From Vibrio sp. YMD68 (lineage in GTDB: Bacteria; Pseudomonadota; Gammaproteobacteria; Enterobacterales; Vibrionaceae), in contig NZ_CP124613.1 in the NCBI RefSeq assembly GCF_029958905.1, forward strand, positions 868,001-932,000: a stretch of DNA of 64,000 nucleotides, in the 5' to 3' direction. Positions 46,540 to 56,061 of this stretch are shown piece by piece. How positions within the stretch are numbered: position 1 is the first letter of the stretch; each line of letters starts with the position of its first letter. The notes beneath the pieces were generated by a model, which saw only the letters and a program-made list of their open reading frames with translations, ran no database searches and was not told the origin of the DNA. The position numbers and the translations under genes were made by a program.

Positions 46540-46627
46540 CAAAGCATTTAAGAGTGATTCGCAACGCTTGGCAGTTTCGCTTCGCTCAAGTATAGCCAAA
46601 CGTCGCTCACACCTTAATGCGGCGTTA
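46537..46627 (+). repeat. attC: attC of cassette 33
   Basis: 91-bp class with small differences in the central loop; includes the gene stop codon. Confidence 0.92.
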
Positions 46628-46661
46628 GGGCTTTCTACAAAATATTAGCAAGGATGGCGAA

Positions 46662-46970
46662 ATGGTCAGGTTTTATTTGGTTCTTACTTTCTTAGGCGTT
46701 CTATTACCATATGGTGCATTTGGCCCATGGCTGGCCTCCAATGGCTTAGATATAGCTTTATTATTCAATCAAGCTGTGGCAAATCCCATTAGCATATTTG
46801 CTTGGTTGGATGTTCTTGTTTCTGCTGTTGCTCTGTTGGGGTTTATCATGGTGGACGGTAAGAGAAATGAAGTGAAACATCGATATGTTGCAGTCTTGGG
46901 GACGTTGTCTATTGGTGTTTCTTTTGGCCTTCCGCTATATTTTTACCTAAAAGAAAAGCAATCCTCTTAA
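46662..46970 (+). CDS. DUF2834 membrane protein, cassette 34
   Basis: The 102-residue protein has three to four hydrophobic segments: FYLVLTFLGVLLPYGAFGPW, IFAWLDVLVSAVALLGFIMV and YVAVLGTLSIGVSFGLPLYFY. The line FAWLDVLVSAVALL is typical of DUF2834. Inner-membrane location is expected; the role is unknown. AAGGATGGCGAA precedes ATG 46662. Confidence 0.8.
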   Translation: MVRFYLVLTFLGVLLPYGAFGPWLASNGLDIALLFNQAVANPISIFAWLDVLVSAVALLGFIMVDGKRNEVKHRYVAVLGTLSIGVSFGLPLYFYLKEKQSS

Positions 46971-46979
46971 CTACAGCCC

Positions 46980-47078
46980 TAACAAATTACTCAAGTGGAC
47001 GCTAACCGTTTGGCATTCTCGGCTTGGAGTTTGGTATGCTTGTTAAATTCAGTGGCAGCGCCACTTAGTAAGGCGTTA
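46980..47078 (+). repeat. attC: attC of cassette 34 (type II)
   Basis: Same type as families B and part of A (TAACAAATTACTCAAGTGG), here attached to a real gene. Confidence 0.92.
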
Positions 47079-47418
47079 GTCGGTTGTCGCTTTGAAAGGT
47101 TTTGAGGTGAAAGCTCGTTCAGTCATCGTCACCGCATAGTCTCACTGGCAATGCTCTTTGGCGCTACAGGTTCGCATGACGTTGATATTCAATTTAGGGC
47201 GCTATGTTTGGCCTCGTCAAATGCTGAGTTTTTACCTAAGTAAGTTCTACAAATGTCGAGCCTGGTTTTTATATCAAAGGCTTGCATCAATAGTCAGTAT
47301 TCAATGGCAAAGCCACCGACTAACAAATTACTCAAGTGGACTGTCAAACGCTGGGCACTCTCGGCTTGAAGTCTGATATGCTCGGTAAAGTCAGTGGTAA
47401 CAGCCACTTAGTAAAGCG
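47076..47418 (+). repeat. Family C variant cassette C4 (array no. 35)
   Basis: Starts TTAGTCGGTTGTCGC and is the most divergent C copy with C5; attC at 47321-47421. No confirmed gene. Confidence 0.8.
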
Positions 47419-47438
47419 TTATGTACTTTGGAGGTCAA

Positions 47439-47981
47439 ATGGATTTATCCTCAAATTTCAGGATGTTGGCGCTGTATAATCAGCGAATGAATAGGCAGTT
47501 ACTTGGTGTTTGCAGTAAGCTGACTCATGAGCAGTTGCATCAGAATACCAACTCATTTTTCCCTACCATCATGGCTCACTGGAATCATATTTTGTTCGGT
47601 GACTTGATTATGCTACAACGCCTTGTAGCAAATGGGTTAGTATCAGTTGAAGCTACCGTTTTAGAGAAATTACCCGTTTCTAAGTCAGTTTCTGACACGT
47701 TCGCCTCGAATCTAGACGAACTCTCCGAATTACGAGAACTTGTAGACTCGACCTACATGGAAATCACTAATCAGTTTACCGCTGATAGCTGTAATCAAAT
47801 AGTCAGATACACGACAACAGAGGGGCAGGTAATTGAACGAACAGTTGGTGAGTTCTGCCAACATATTTTCAATCATCAAACCCATCACAGGGGGCAGCTA
47901 ACCTGTTTGTTAAGTCAGTTTGGTTTAGACTTTGGCTGTACAGACCTACCTATGATCGTGCCAGAGGGAGCACGTACATAA
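47439..47981 (+). CDS. DinB-family protein, cassette 36
   Basis: From ATG 47439 (GGAGG upstream) this 180-residue protein has the DinB four-helix pattern: NFRMLALYNQRMNRQLL, the metal-binding His in MAHWNHILFGD and the second pair in HQTHHRGQLTCLL. DinB proteins are metal-dependent, often thiol-linked enzymes of unclear substrate. An ATG at the cassette junction (47421) is in frame but lacks a ribosome-binding site. Confidence 0.88.
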   Translation: MDLSSNFRMLALYNQRMNRQLLGVCSKLTHEQLHQNTNSFFPTIMAHWNHILFGDLIMLQRLVANGLVSVEATVLEKLPVSKSVSDTFASNLDELSELRELVDSTYMEITNQFTADSCNQIVRYTTTEGQVIERTVGEFCQHIFNHQTHHRGQLTCLLSQFGLDFGCTDLPMIVPEGART

Positions 47982-48099
47982 CAAAGCGTTTAAGACAGAT
48001 TCGCAACGCTCGGCATTTTCGGTTTGATTCAGCTTTAGTGTTTACGGCACAATGGTTTAAGCAGGGTGGTGGCGTTGCTCACTACTTAACGTGGCGTTA
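47979..48099 (+). repeat. attC: attC of cassette 36
   Basis: 121 bp from TAACAAAGCGTTTAAGACAG to ACGTGGCGTTA; nearly the same as the attC of cassette 47. Confidence 0.9.
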
Positions 48100-48439
48100 G
48101 GCGGCCTATTACGCTGAAAGGTTTTGAGGTGATGGTAGTTTCTGTTTTTGTCTCGAACATCGTTTTCTGGTCGAGTAAAATGTGCATACGGGAACTCATC
48201 ATTTAAGTGTCAATTTTAGCGATTTGTTTGGTCGTGCAAACGGCCAAGTTATTACGTTAAGTAAGCTTTACAAATTGCGAGCATCGGTTTCAATTTCAAA
48301 ACCTTTTGCCAATAATCAGCATTCAATAGCGTGGGCGGCCCATAACAAATTACTCAAGTGGACGCTCAAACGCTTGGCACTCTCGGCTTGGAGTTTGGTA
48401 TGCTCGGGGAGTTCAGTGGCAGCGCCACTTAGTAAGGCG
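48097..48439 (+). repeat. Family B cassette B5 (array no. 37)
   Basis: Type II attC at 48343-48442. Body almost identical to B2 (32918), 15 kb away. Confidence 0.82.
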
Positions 48440-48947
48440 TTAAGACTCGCTGTGATTTTTTGGCTAGATCGTTCTGCAATCGGCCACTTCAAGTTTGTCG
48501 TACTTTGAAATTTGGGCGGTTATGTGGCTTATTACTCTGTGCGCTGTAAAAGCCAGTTTGGGCGTAATCCAAAGTTTAGCGGCTACCGTTTTGAAGCGCG
48601 TTTCTCGAACCGATGGTTTCTATCTGCTTCCAAACTCTCATCGTACTCGTTGGGTTGGATTATTCCGCAGTTCATTATTGAAAGCGTGAGTGCAGTGGGC
48701 GGCTTTTGGCTCTGTGCATATCGGGTTTCGTGGACCACCGCTTTTGAGTATTACGTTTGAAATTGCTCTGGTCGTCTAGCGGTGTTATTGAGTTTTGTCA
48801 TTGGCCGTTCACTACAGTGTCAATACAAAGTCGGTTTTCAAAGCAAGTCTTAACAAATTACTCAAGTAGACGCTCAAACGCTTGGCACTCTCGGCTTGGA
48901 GTTTGATATGCTTGGGTAATTCAGTGGCAGCGCTACTTAGTAAGGCG
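48440..48947 (+). repeat. Family A cassette A12 (array no. 38)
   Basis: Type II attC at 48851-48950. The GGCTTTTGGCTCTG length variant shifts the frame near 48705. Confidence 0.85.
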
Positions 48948-49000
48948 TTAGCAGTATTATTGAAAACCGGCTCTATTCAAAAAATCATAAGGATAAAAAC

Positions 49001-49366
49001 ATGAACTTAAATGCCCTAAATGAAATCATTACTAATAGCCCAGAGATTCTTGAACAATCGGCTCGTGATAGCAATGCCGATGAAGGAGTTGTACTGGGCA
49101 TTGCTCGGTTTGCCGTTGGGAATAGCTACGAGTCTTTATCATCAAATCAAAAATATCATTTTGACAGTGCTATCCGCCATCTAATTGAAGATGTCCAATG
49201 TTCCGGTTATACACATGAATTAGAAGATCATCATCGTGAATGCAGTAATATTTTGGACGATAATGATCTGGTTGAGTACTACCAAGATCAAGGCGGTTAT
49301 TGTGAAAGCTGTCAAGCTCAGTCAGACGCTGATGCTCATAGTAAAGCTAGCTTCATGGCGGACTAG
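49001..49366 (+). CDS. Hypothetical acidic protein, cassette 39
   Basis: This 121-residue protein (MNLNALNEIITNSPEILEQS) is acidic and helical, with a C-terminal part containing QGGYCESCQAQ and several histidines (HELEDHHREC) that could bind metal. AAGGAT lies upstream of ATG 49001. No family recognised. Confidence 0.65.
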   Translation: MNLNALNEIITNSPEILEQSARDSNADEGVVLGIARFAVGNSYESLSSNQKYHFDSAIRHLIEDVQCSGYTHELEDHHRECSNILDDNDLVEYYQDQGGYCESCQAQSDADAHSKASFMAD

Positions 49367-49388
49367 ATATCCACGCAAATCATACTGC

Positions 49389-49480
49389 TAACAAAGCAAT
49401 CAAGTCGGATTCGTAAACGCGTGCCGAACTCGCTTCGCTCAGACATAGCACGCGCCTACTCACCGCTTATTGCGGCGTTA
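49389..49480 (+). repeat. attC: attC of cassette 39
   Basis: 92 bp from TAACAAAGCAATCAAGTCGG to TTGCGGCGTTA. Confidence 0.9.
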
Positions 49481-49777
49481 TGCGCCAAAGATAGGGTTAA
49501 CATCCATACTCTTATGCAAGATACGAATTACCTCAATATTCTGGCTACCAACTTGACGGTAAAAAATTACGTGACTACCTTGCGGAAACTTTCGATAACC
49601 GTCTCTGATTTCATCGCAAGTCTTTCCGATGTCAGGGTTTTCAGCAAGCAACCAAAATGAATCATCAAATTGTTTCAAATATATATTTCGTTGTTCTCGT
49701 CCCCAACGGCGTGAGGTAAACAAGGCAATATCACGTAAATCAGTTTTAGCCTTATTAGTTAGTTGAAATGGTTTCAT
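49478..49777 (-). CDS. parE: ParE-family toxin, cassette 40
   Basis: This 99-residue toxin has the ParE layout: FQLTNKAKTDLRDIALFTSRRWG, LAENPDIGKTCDEIRDGYRKF, SHVIFYRQ and IEVIRILHKSMD. It overlaps the antitoxin gene by four bases and is read on the minus strand. ParE toxins typically poison DNA gyrase. The module probably stabilises this part of the array against deletion. Confidence 0.92.
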   Translation of the reverse strand: MKPFQLTNKAKTDLRDIALFTSRRWGREQRNIYLKQFDDSFWLLAENPDIGKTCDEIRDGYRKFPQGSHVIFYRQVGSQNIEVIRILHKSMDVNPIFGA

Positions 49778-50016
49778 TTTCTTTCTTCGCTATCTAGTTC
49801 ATTGATGAAAGAATCAAGATCATAATCAGCAGTTCCACTTTCTTCGCCTTCAACGAGTAACTGGCGTAAAGTGTTCATTTTGGTTTCTTGCGTCTCCAAT
49901 AAGCGTAAAGCAGAACGAATCACTTCACTGGCAGAGCCATATCGTCCGCTTTGGATCTGACCGGCAATAAATCCATCGAAGTGGTCGCCAAGAGTAATAC
50001 TTGTATTTTTAGCCAT
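49774..50016 (-). CDS. parD: ParD-family antitoxin, cassette 40
   Basis: The 80-residue protein is a ribbon-helix-helix antitoxin: TSITLGDHFDGFIAGQIQSG, YGSASEVIRSALRLLE, then an acidic toxin-binding tail. It probably represses its own promoter through the inverted repeat just upstream. It is coupled to parE by a four-base overlap. Confidence 0.92.
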   Translation of the reverse strand: MAKNTSITLGDHFDGFIAGQIQSGRYGSASEVIRSALRLLETQETKMNTLRQLLVEGEESGTADYDLDSFINELDSEERK

Positions 50017-50028
50017 GATATAATCCTC

Positions 50029-50057
50029 AGTACCAATTAATACCTAATTATGGTACT
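50029..50057 (-). promoter_or_regulatory. parDE operator candidate
   Basis: AGTACCA (50029-50035) and TGGTACT (50051-50057) form an inverted repeat 12 bp upstream of the parD start, in the position expected of a ParD operator. Confidence 0.55.
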
Positions 50058-50081
50058 AAATTGACGCGGGCGCAAGGCGCA

Positions 50082-50202
50082 TAACAAAGCGTTTAAGACG
50101 GATTCCCAACGCTTGGCATTTTCGGTTTGCTTTGAATTTAGTGTTTACGGCACAATGGGTTAGGTCTGGTGGTAGCGTTGCTCACCACTTAACGCGGCGT
50201 TA
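50082..50202 (+). repeat. attC: attC of cassette 40
   Basis: 121 bp from TAACAAAGCGTTTAAGACGG to ACGCGGCGTTA. Confidence 0.9.
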
Positions 50203-50707
50203 AGACTCGCTGTGATTTTTTGGCTAGATATTTCTGCAATCGGCCACTTTAAGTATGTCGTACTGTGAAATTTAGGCGGTTATGTGGCTTTCACTATTTG
50301 CGCTGTAAATGCCAGTTTGGGCGTAATCCAAAGTTTGGTGGCAACCGTTTTGAAGCGCGTTTCTCGAACCGATGGTTTCTATCTGCTCACAAACTCTCAT
50401 CGTACTCGTTGAGTTAGATTTCCCCGCAGTTCATTATTGAACGCATCAGTTTTGTGGGCGGCGTTTTTGCTCAGTGCATATCGGGTTTCGTGGGTCACCG
50501 CTTTTGAGTGTTTCGTTTTAAATCGGTATGGTCGTTTGGCGGTGTTGTTGAGTTTTGTCATTGGCCGTTCACTACAGTGCTAATCCGAAGTCGGCTTTCA
50601 AAGCAAGTCTTAACAAATTACTCAAGTGAACGCTCAAACGCTTGGCACTCTCGGCTTGGAGTTTGGTATGCTTGGGTAATTCAGTGGCAGCGCCACTTAG
50701 TAAGGCG
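50200..50707 (+). repeat. Family A cassette A13 (array no. 41)
   Basis: Type II attC at 50611-50710. Body almost identical to A18 (55534), which has a type I attC. Confidence 0.85.
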
Positions 50708-51233
50708 TTAAGACTCGCTGTGATTTTTTGGCTAGATAGTTCTGTAATCGGCCACTTCAAGTTTATCGTGCTTTTTAATTTAGGCGATTATGTGGCTCTC
50801 GCTATATGCGCTGTAAAAGCAAGTTTGGGCGTAATCCAAAGTTTAGCGGTTACCGTTTTGAAGCGCGTTTCTCGAACCGATGCTTTCTGTCTGCTTACAA
50901 ACTCTCATCGTACTCGTTGAGGCTAGTTTTTCCGCAGTTCATAATTGAACGCGTTAATTCAGTGGGCGGCTTGTTATCTCAGTGCATATCGGGTTTCGTG
51001 GCTCACCGCTTTTAGGTATTCCTTTTGAAATCGGTATGGTCGTTTGGCGGTGTTTTCAACATTGTCATTGGCCGTTCACTACAGCGTCAATCCGAAGTCG
51101 GTTTTCAAAGCAAGTCTTAACAAACTGCTCAAACGGACAAATAAACGCGTGGCATTTTTGGTCTGGTTGACTCAGGTGTTTACGGTATTAATTTTAAGTT
51201 AAGCGGTGGGTTTATTTGCCGCTTAGCAGGGCG
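50708..51233 (+). repeat. Family A cassette A14 (array no. 42)
   Basis: Type I attC at 51118-51236. The 69-codon frame is 50806-51015. Confidence 0.85.
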
Positions 51234-51308
51234 TTATGCTACTGTGAGTATATCTTCGACTACTTACTTGTTACTATTACCCTATGTTTTTTGTGAGTTA
51301 CTTTTATC

Positions 51309-51842
51309 ATGTTTGATATTTTTTCGTCTGCTCATGCTGAGCAGAGAGCAGTCCTGTTTGAAGGTAGTGAGGAGCTTTCAGTCAAAACAGCTAAATTAAT
51401 GCTAAGCCGTCTCCACACTGATTATTACAACGATACCGAAAGAGAAAGGGCTACATACGTATTAGCTAAACTAGGATATTTAGAGTCAGGCACTAAACGA
51501 GAGAGCAAAGAAAGTGATAACTCTTTGTTAGACAAAGCGAATGAAACTATCCGTAAAGCTAACCAACGAATAAATGAACTGAAATCGCAACTTGGTGAGG
51601 CTGAGAGGCATGTCGATTTTCTGACTCAGGAAAATACCAATTTGAGAAGTCAACTGCTTGAGTCTGACTGCACCTTAACAGAGCGAGATATTCTTGGGTA
51701 TGAATCTTTACCCAGCAGCCAAGAACTTAGAAAGCGCTATAAAAGCCTAGCATCCATCCATCATCCAGATAAAGGTGGAAGCAAACCTATGATGCAACGA
51801 ATCAACGACTCATATGAGAAATTGAAAAACGAAGTGGCATAA
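51309..51842 (+). CDS. Coiled-coil protein with C-terminal J-domain, cassette 43
   Basis: The 177-residue protein has an N-terminal helical part, a coiled coil at about residues 70-120 (KANQRINELKSQLGEAERHV) and a C-terminal J-domain with the HPD motif (SSQELRKRYKSLASIHHPDKGG). J-domains stimulate Hsp70 (DnaK). The C-terminal position resembles that of viral and phage J-proteins rather than DnaJ. The stop is the first triplet of the attC. Confidence 0.85.
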   Translation: MFDIFSSAHAEQRAVLFEGSEELSVKTAKLMLSRLHTDYYNDTERERATYVLAKLGYLESGTKRESKESDNSLLDKANETIRKANQRINELKSQLGEAERHVDFLTQENTNLRSQLLESDCTLTERDILGYESLPSSQELRKRYKSLASIHHPDKGGSKPMMQRINDSYEKLKNEVA

Positions 51843-51930
51843 CAAAGCATTTAAGAGTGATTCCTTACGCTTGGCAGTTTCGCTTCGCTCAAGTATAGCC
51901 AAGCGAGCGTCACACCTTAACGCGGCGTTA
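51840..51930 (+). repeat. attC: attC of cassette 43
   Basis: 91-bp class, TAACAAAGCATTTAAGAG to CGCGGCGTTA. Confidence 0.92.
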
Positions 51931-52436
51931 AGACTCGCTGTGATTTTTTGGCTAGATAGCTCTGCAATCGACCACTTCAAGTTTGTCGTACTTTGAAATT
52001 TGGGCGGTTATGTGGCTTTTTACTCTGTGCGCTGTAAAAGCCAGTTTGGGCGTAATTCAAATTTTAGCGGTTACCGCTTTGAAGCGCGTTTCTCGAACCG
52101 ATTGTTGCTATCTGCTCACAAACTCTCATCGTACTCGTAGAGTTAGATTTCCCCGCAGTTCATTATTGAACGCGTGAATTCAGTGGGCGGCTTGCTGTCT
52201 CAGTGCATATCGGGTTTCGTGGCTCACCGCTTTCGATTGTTTCGTATTAAATCGGTCTGTTCGTTTAGCGGTGTTGTTAAGTTTTGTCATTGGCCGTTCA
52301 CTACAGCGTCAATGCAAAGTCTGCTTTCAAAGCAAGTCTTAACAAATTACTCAAGTGGACGCTCAAACGCTTGGCACTCTCGGCTTGGAGTTTGGTATGC
52401 TTGGATAATTCAGTGGCAGCGCCACTTAGTAAGGCG
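51928..52436 (+). repeat. Family A cassette A15 (array no. 44)
   Basis: Type II attC at 52340-52439. No consistent frame; start TTAAGACTCGC as in all A copies. Confidence 0.85.
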
Positions 52437-52482
52437 TTAGGTTTTATTTCAATTTCTTCATGTCATGGGTAAGGAAGCTCAA

Positions 52483-52821
52483 ATGTCATATGAATCTCAA
52501 CTAGAAGCTGCACATAAAGAACTTGAAAGCAAAGGTGTTTGGAAATCCAACTTTAACCCTCCTCTCATGAAGTTATTTAGGTTGATTGGTATACAAATTC
52601 CACCACCGTATTATCAAAAGTTCACTATCAACCTTGTTTTTAATAGCTTTTTGTTCGGCTTAATATTTAGCATTTTGAATTGGTTCAATGACACCATACC
52701 TTTTCCCCAACTTCTGCTTAAAAACATATTTGGTGGTTTATTTTTTGGGTTATTAATGTCAGTTTTCTATTTGGTTCGTAAAAAACAGCTAGGTTTGACC
52801 AATTGGACAGATCTTGTGTAA
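52483..52821 (+). CDS. DUF6404-like membrane protein, cassette 45
   Basis: From ATG 52483 (AAGGAAG upstream) this 112-residue protein shows ALKELESKG-type start, SNFNPPLMKLFRLIGIQIPPPYYQKF and two membrane helices, the pattern of DUF6404. A further ATG at 52465 is in frame. Inner-membrane location likely; function not known. Confidence 0.75.
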   Translation: MSYESQLEAAHKELESKGVWKSNFNPPLMKLFRLIGIQIPPPYYQKFTINLVFNSFLFGLIFSILNWFNDTIPFPQLLLKNIFGGLFFGLLMSVFYLVRKKQLGLTNWTDLV

Positions 52822-52832
52822 ATATTAAAACC

Positions 52833-52923
52833 TAACAAGGCACTAAACCCGACACTCCAACGCTTGGCATTTTTGCTTCGCAAAAGTCTATGCCAACGTT
52901 TCGTGCGGGTTAGTTTGGCGTTA
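52833..52923 (+). repeat. attC: attC of cassette 45
   Basis: 91 bp from TAACAAGGCACTAAACCCG to TAGTTTGGCGTTA, a distinct type with a short loop. Confidence 0.88.
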
Positions 52924-53263
52924 GTCGTTTAATGCTTTGAAAGGTTTTAGGGTAAAAGCTCGTTCAGTCATCGTCACCGCATCATTTCACTGGCAATGCT
53001 TTTTGGCGCTACTGGATCGCATGATGTTGATATTCAATTAAGGGCGCTACGTTTGGCCTAGTCAAATGACGAGTTTTTACCTAAGTAAGTTCTACAAATG
53101 TCGAGCCTGGTTTTTATATCAAAGGCTTGCGTCAATAGTCAGTATTCAATGGCAAAGCCACCGACTAACAAATTACTCAAGTGGACTGTCAAACGCTGGG
53201 CACTCTCGGCTTGAAGTCTGATAGGCTCGGTAAAGTCAGTGGTAACAGCCACTTAGTAAAGCG
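52921..53263 (+). repeat. Family C cassette C5 (array no. 46)
   Basis: attC at 53166-53266. Groups with C4 (shared GCTCGTTCAGTCATCGTC). No confirmed gene. Confidence 0.8.
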
Positions 53264-53293
53264 TTATGTACTTTTACGGAAAATCAGAAACTT

Positions 53294-53890
53294 ATGGATG
53301 AAAATGCTGAAATTTGGCGTCAGTACTACGAAAAGGTACTATCTCGCCCACATTCAAAACGTACTGAATTTGCTGTCAGACTCAATGAATCAAACCTCAA
53401 AGTAGCCACTGACTGTGGTTGTGGAACCGGCAGTGATATCGAATACCTCGAACAACAGGGTTATCAAGTTCATGGCTTCGATATTAATCCTGATTCAGTC
53501 GCTATTTGTAAAGATAGGTTTGGGTCAAAGTCATTAGTGGATATTTCAGCGTACTCGTTTGAGTCGTTCGACTATCCAAAATCTGGTGTAGTTATCGCAA
53601 ACTCCAGTTTGTTCTTCGCTGACCCAAACCAATTTGCATCGACTTGGAGCAACATCAGATCTTCAATTGAAATCGGTGGGGTGTTTGCTGGTGACTTCAT
53701 GGGTTTCAAAGACAGCTGGGCTAACAACTATCGTAGTCCTACAACATCGTTGTCGGAATCAGAAGTAAAGGCTCTGTTCTCGGGTTTTGAAATAGTCAGG
53801 TTCTTTGAACGTGATGAAACAGAGAAAACTTCATTGGGTAGAATGAAGCATTGGCATACATATTCCGTGGTCGCAGTGAAACGTACATAA
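53294..53890 (+). CDS. Class I SAM-dependent methyltransferase, cassette 47
   Basis: This 198-residue protein has the SAM-binding motif ATDCGCGTGSDIEYLE, the acidic loop HGFDINPDSV and VVIANSSLFFADP as motif IV-like region, followed by a C-terminal part HWHTYSVVAVKRT. It resembles tellurite-resistance TehB/UbiE-like small methyltransferases. Substrate unknown. The stop coincides with the attC start. Confidence 0.88.
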   Translation: MDENAEIWRQYYEKVLSRPHSKRTEFAVRLNESNLKVATDCGCGTGSDIEYLEQQGYQVHGFDINPDSVAICKDRFGSKSLVDISAYSFESFDYPKSGVVIANSSLFFADPNQFASTWSNIRSSIEIGGVFAGDFMGFKDSWANNYRSPTTSLSESEVKALFSGFEIVRFFERDETEKTSLGRMKHWHTYSVVAVKRT

Positions 53891-54006
53891 CAAAGCGTTT
53901 AAGACAGATTCGCAACGCTCGGCATTTTCGGTTTGCTTTGAATTTAGTGTTTACGGCACAATGGTTTAGATAGGGGTGGCGTTGCTCACTACTTAACGCG
54001 GCGTTA
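53888..54006 (+). repeat. attC: attC of cassette 47
   Basis: 119 bp from TAACAAAGCGTTTAAGACAG to ACGCGGCGTTA; near twin of the attC of cassette 36. Confidence 0.9.
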
Positions 54007-54023
54007 TGTACTTTGGAGAAAAT

Positions 54024-54365
54024 ATGGAAGTAGTTTCTACTGAAAAGCACGTCTCAGAATATCCCAATCCGTTTTATTTGAAACAAGGCGATAAAGTAGC
54101 TCTAGGTACAATTGACGACGAGTTTCCCAACTGGATCTTTATAACCAGCAGTGAAGGGGAACAGGGTTGGGCTCCAGTTCAATATATCGAAAAGATGGAA
54201 GGTTTCTCTGAAGGAATCTTGCTTAAAGACTATGACAATGTTGAGCTCAATACTGTCATTGGTGAAAAACTATCAGTGCTATTCGAACTCAATGAGTGGT
54301 ATCGAGTTTCGAGGTCAACGGGTGAAGTTGGTTGGGTACCAGTGCGCTCGGTACAACGTACATAA
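54024..54365 (+). CDS. Tandem SH3-like domain protein, cassette 48
   Basis: From ATG 54024 (TGGAG upstream) the 113-residue protein has two SH3-like repeats: YLKQGDKVALG...WIFITSSEGEQGWAPVQYIE and ILLKDYDNVELN...WYRVSRSTGEVGWVPVRSV. There is no signal peptide, so it is probably cytoplasmic. The cassette shares its 5' leader (TTATGTACTTTGGAG) with cassette 36. Confidence 0.82.
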   Translation: MEVVSTEKHVSEYPNPFYLKQGDKVALGTIDDEFPNWIFITSSEGEQGWAPVQYIEKMEGFSEGILLKDYDNVELNTVIGEKLSVLFELNEWYRVSRSTGEVGWVPVRSVQRT

Positions 54366-54484
54366 CAAACAATTTAAGAGGGATTCCCAACGCTTGGCAT
54401 TTTTGCTTCTACTTTAACTTTAGTGGTTACGGTACAATGCCTTACGTTGGGTGGTAGCGTTGCTCACCCCTTAATTGGGCGTTA
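54363..54484 (+). repeat. attC: attC of cassette 48
   Basis: 122 bp from TAACAAACAATTTAAGAGG to TTGGGCGTTA. Confidence 0.9.
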
Positions 54485-55006
54485 AGACTCGCTGTGATTT
54501 TTTGGCTAGATAGTTCTGCAATCGGCCACTTCAAGTTTGTCGTACTTTGAAATTTGGGCGGTTATGTGGCTCTAACAACGTGCACTGTAAAAGCCAGTCT
54601 GGGCGTAATCCAAGGTTTAGCGGCAACCGTCTAAAGTGTAGCTATCGAACCGTTGTTTCTATCTGCTTACAAACTCTCATCGTACTCGTTGAGTTTAGTT
54701 TCTCCGCAGTTCATTATTGAACGCGTGAGTGTAGTGGGCGGCTTTTTAGCTCAGTGCATATCGGGTTTCGTGGGTCACCGCTTTAGAGTGTTTCGTTTGA
54801 AATCGGTATGGTCGTTTGGCGGTGTTGTTGATTTTTGTCATTGGCCGTTGACTACAGTGTTAATCCGAAGTCGGCTTTCAAAGCAAGTCTTAACAAACTG
54901 CTCAAACGGACAAAGAAACGCGTGGCATTTTTGGTCTGATTCGCTAAGGTGTTTACGGTATTAATTTTAAGTTAAGTGGCTGGTTTATTTGCCGCTTAGC
55001 AGGGCG
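54482..55006 (+). repeat. Family A cassette A16 (array no. 49)
   Basis: Type I attC at 54891-55009. The segment around 54628-54650 (CTAAAGTGTAGCTATCG) is scrambled relative to other copies. First of four A cassettes in a row. Confidence 0.85.
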
Positions 55007-55533
55007 TTAAGACTCGCTGTGATTTTTTGGCTAGATAGCTCTGCGATCGGCCACTTTAAGTTTGTCGAGCTTTGAAACTCATGTGGTTTTGTGGCTTTCA
55101 CTATTTGCGCTGTAAAAGCCAGTTTGGGCGTAATCCAAAGTTTGATGGCAACCGTTTTGAAGCGCGTTTCTCGAACCGATGCTTTCAGTCTGCTCATAAG
55201 CCCTCATCGTACTCGTTGAGTTTGGTTTTTCCGCAGTTCATTATTGAACGCGCCAGTTTTGTGGGCGGCTAGTTATTTCATTGCATATCGGGTTTCGTGG
55301 GTCACCGCTTTTAATTATTGCGTTTGAAATAGGTCTGGTCGCTTAGCGGTGTTGTCGAGTTGTGTCATTGGCCGTTCGCTACAGTGTCAATGCAAAGTCG
55401 GCTTTCAAAGCAAGTCTTAACAAACTGCTCAAACGGACAAATAAACGCGTGGCACTTTTGGTTTGGTTGGCTATTGTGTTTACGGTGCAAATTTTAAGTT
55501 AAGCGGTGGGTTTATTTGCCGCTTAGCAGGGCG
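55007..55533 (+). repeat. Family A cassette A17 (array no. 50)
   Basis: Type I attC at 55418-55536. Frame 55072-55272 is cut short by a stop after FVGG. Confidence 0.85.
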
Positions 55534-56061
55534 TTAAGACTCGCTGTGATTTTTTGGCTAGATATTTCTGCAATCGGCCACTTTAAGTATGTCGTACTGT
55601 GAAATTTAGGCGGTTATGTGGCTTTCACTATTTGCGCTGTAAATGCCAGTTTGGGCGTAATCCAAAGTTTGGTGGCAACCGTTTTGAAGCTCGTTTCTCA
55701 AACCGATGGTTTCTATCTGCTCACAAACTCTCATCGTACTCGTTGAGTTAGATTTTCCCGCAGTTCATTATTGAACGCGTGAATTCAGTGGGCGGCTTGT
55801 TGTCTCAGTGCATATCGGGTTTCGTGGCTCACCGCTTTTGAGTATTTCGTTTGAAATCGGTCTGGTCGTTCAGCGGTGTTGTTGAGTTTTGTCATTGGCC
55901 GTTGACTACAGTGCTAATCCGAAGTCGGTTTTCAAAGCAAGTCTTAACAAACTGCTCAAACGGACAAATAAACGCGTGGCACTTTTGGTCTGGTTGGCTA
56001 AAGTGTTTACGGTATTAGTTTTTAAGTTAAGTGGTCGGTTTATTTGCCGCTTAGCAGAGCG
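55534..56061 (+). repeat. Family A cassette A18 (array no. 51)
   Basis: Type I attC at 55945-56064. Body almost identical to A13, which has a type II attC. Confidence 0.85.

Noticed and set aside
38488..50760. Minus-strand frames reading MKWPI-ELSSQKITASLN across cassette junctions
   Set aside because: They recur because the attC plus family A start recurs; they span a junction and have no translation signal.
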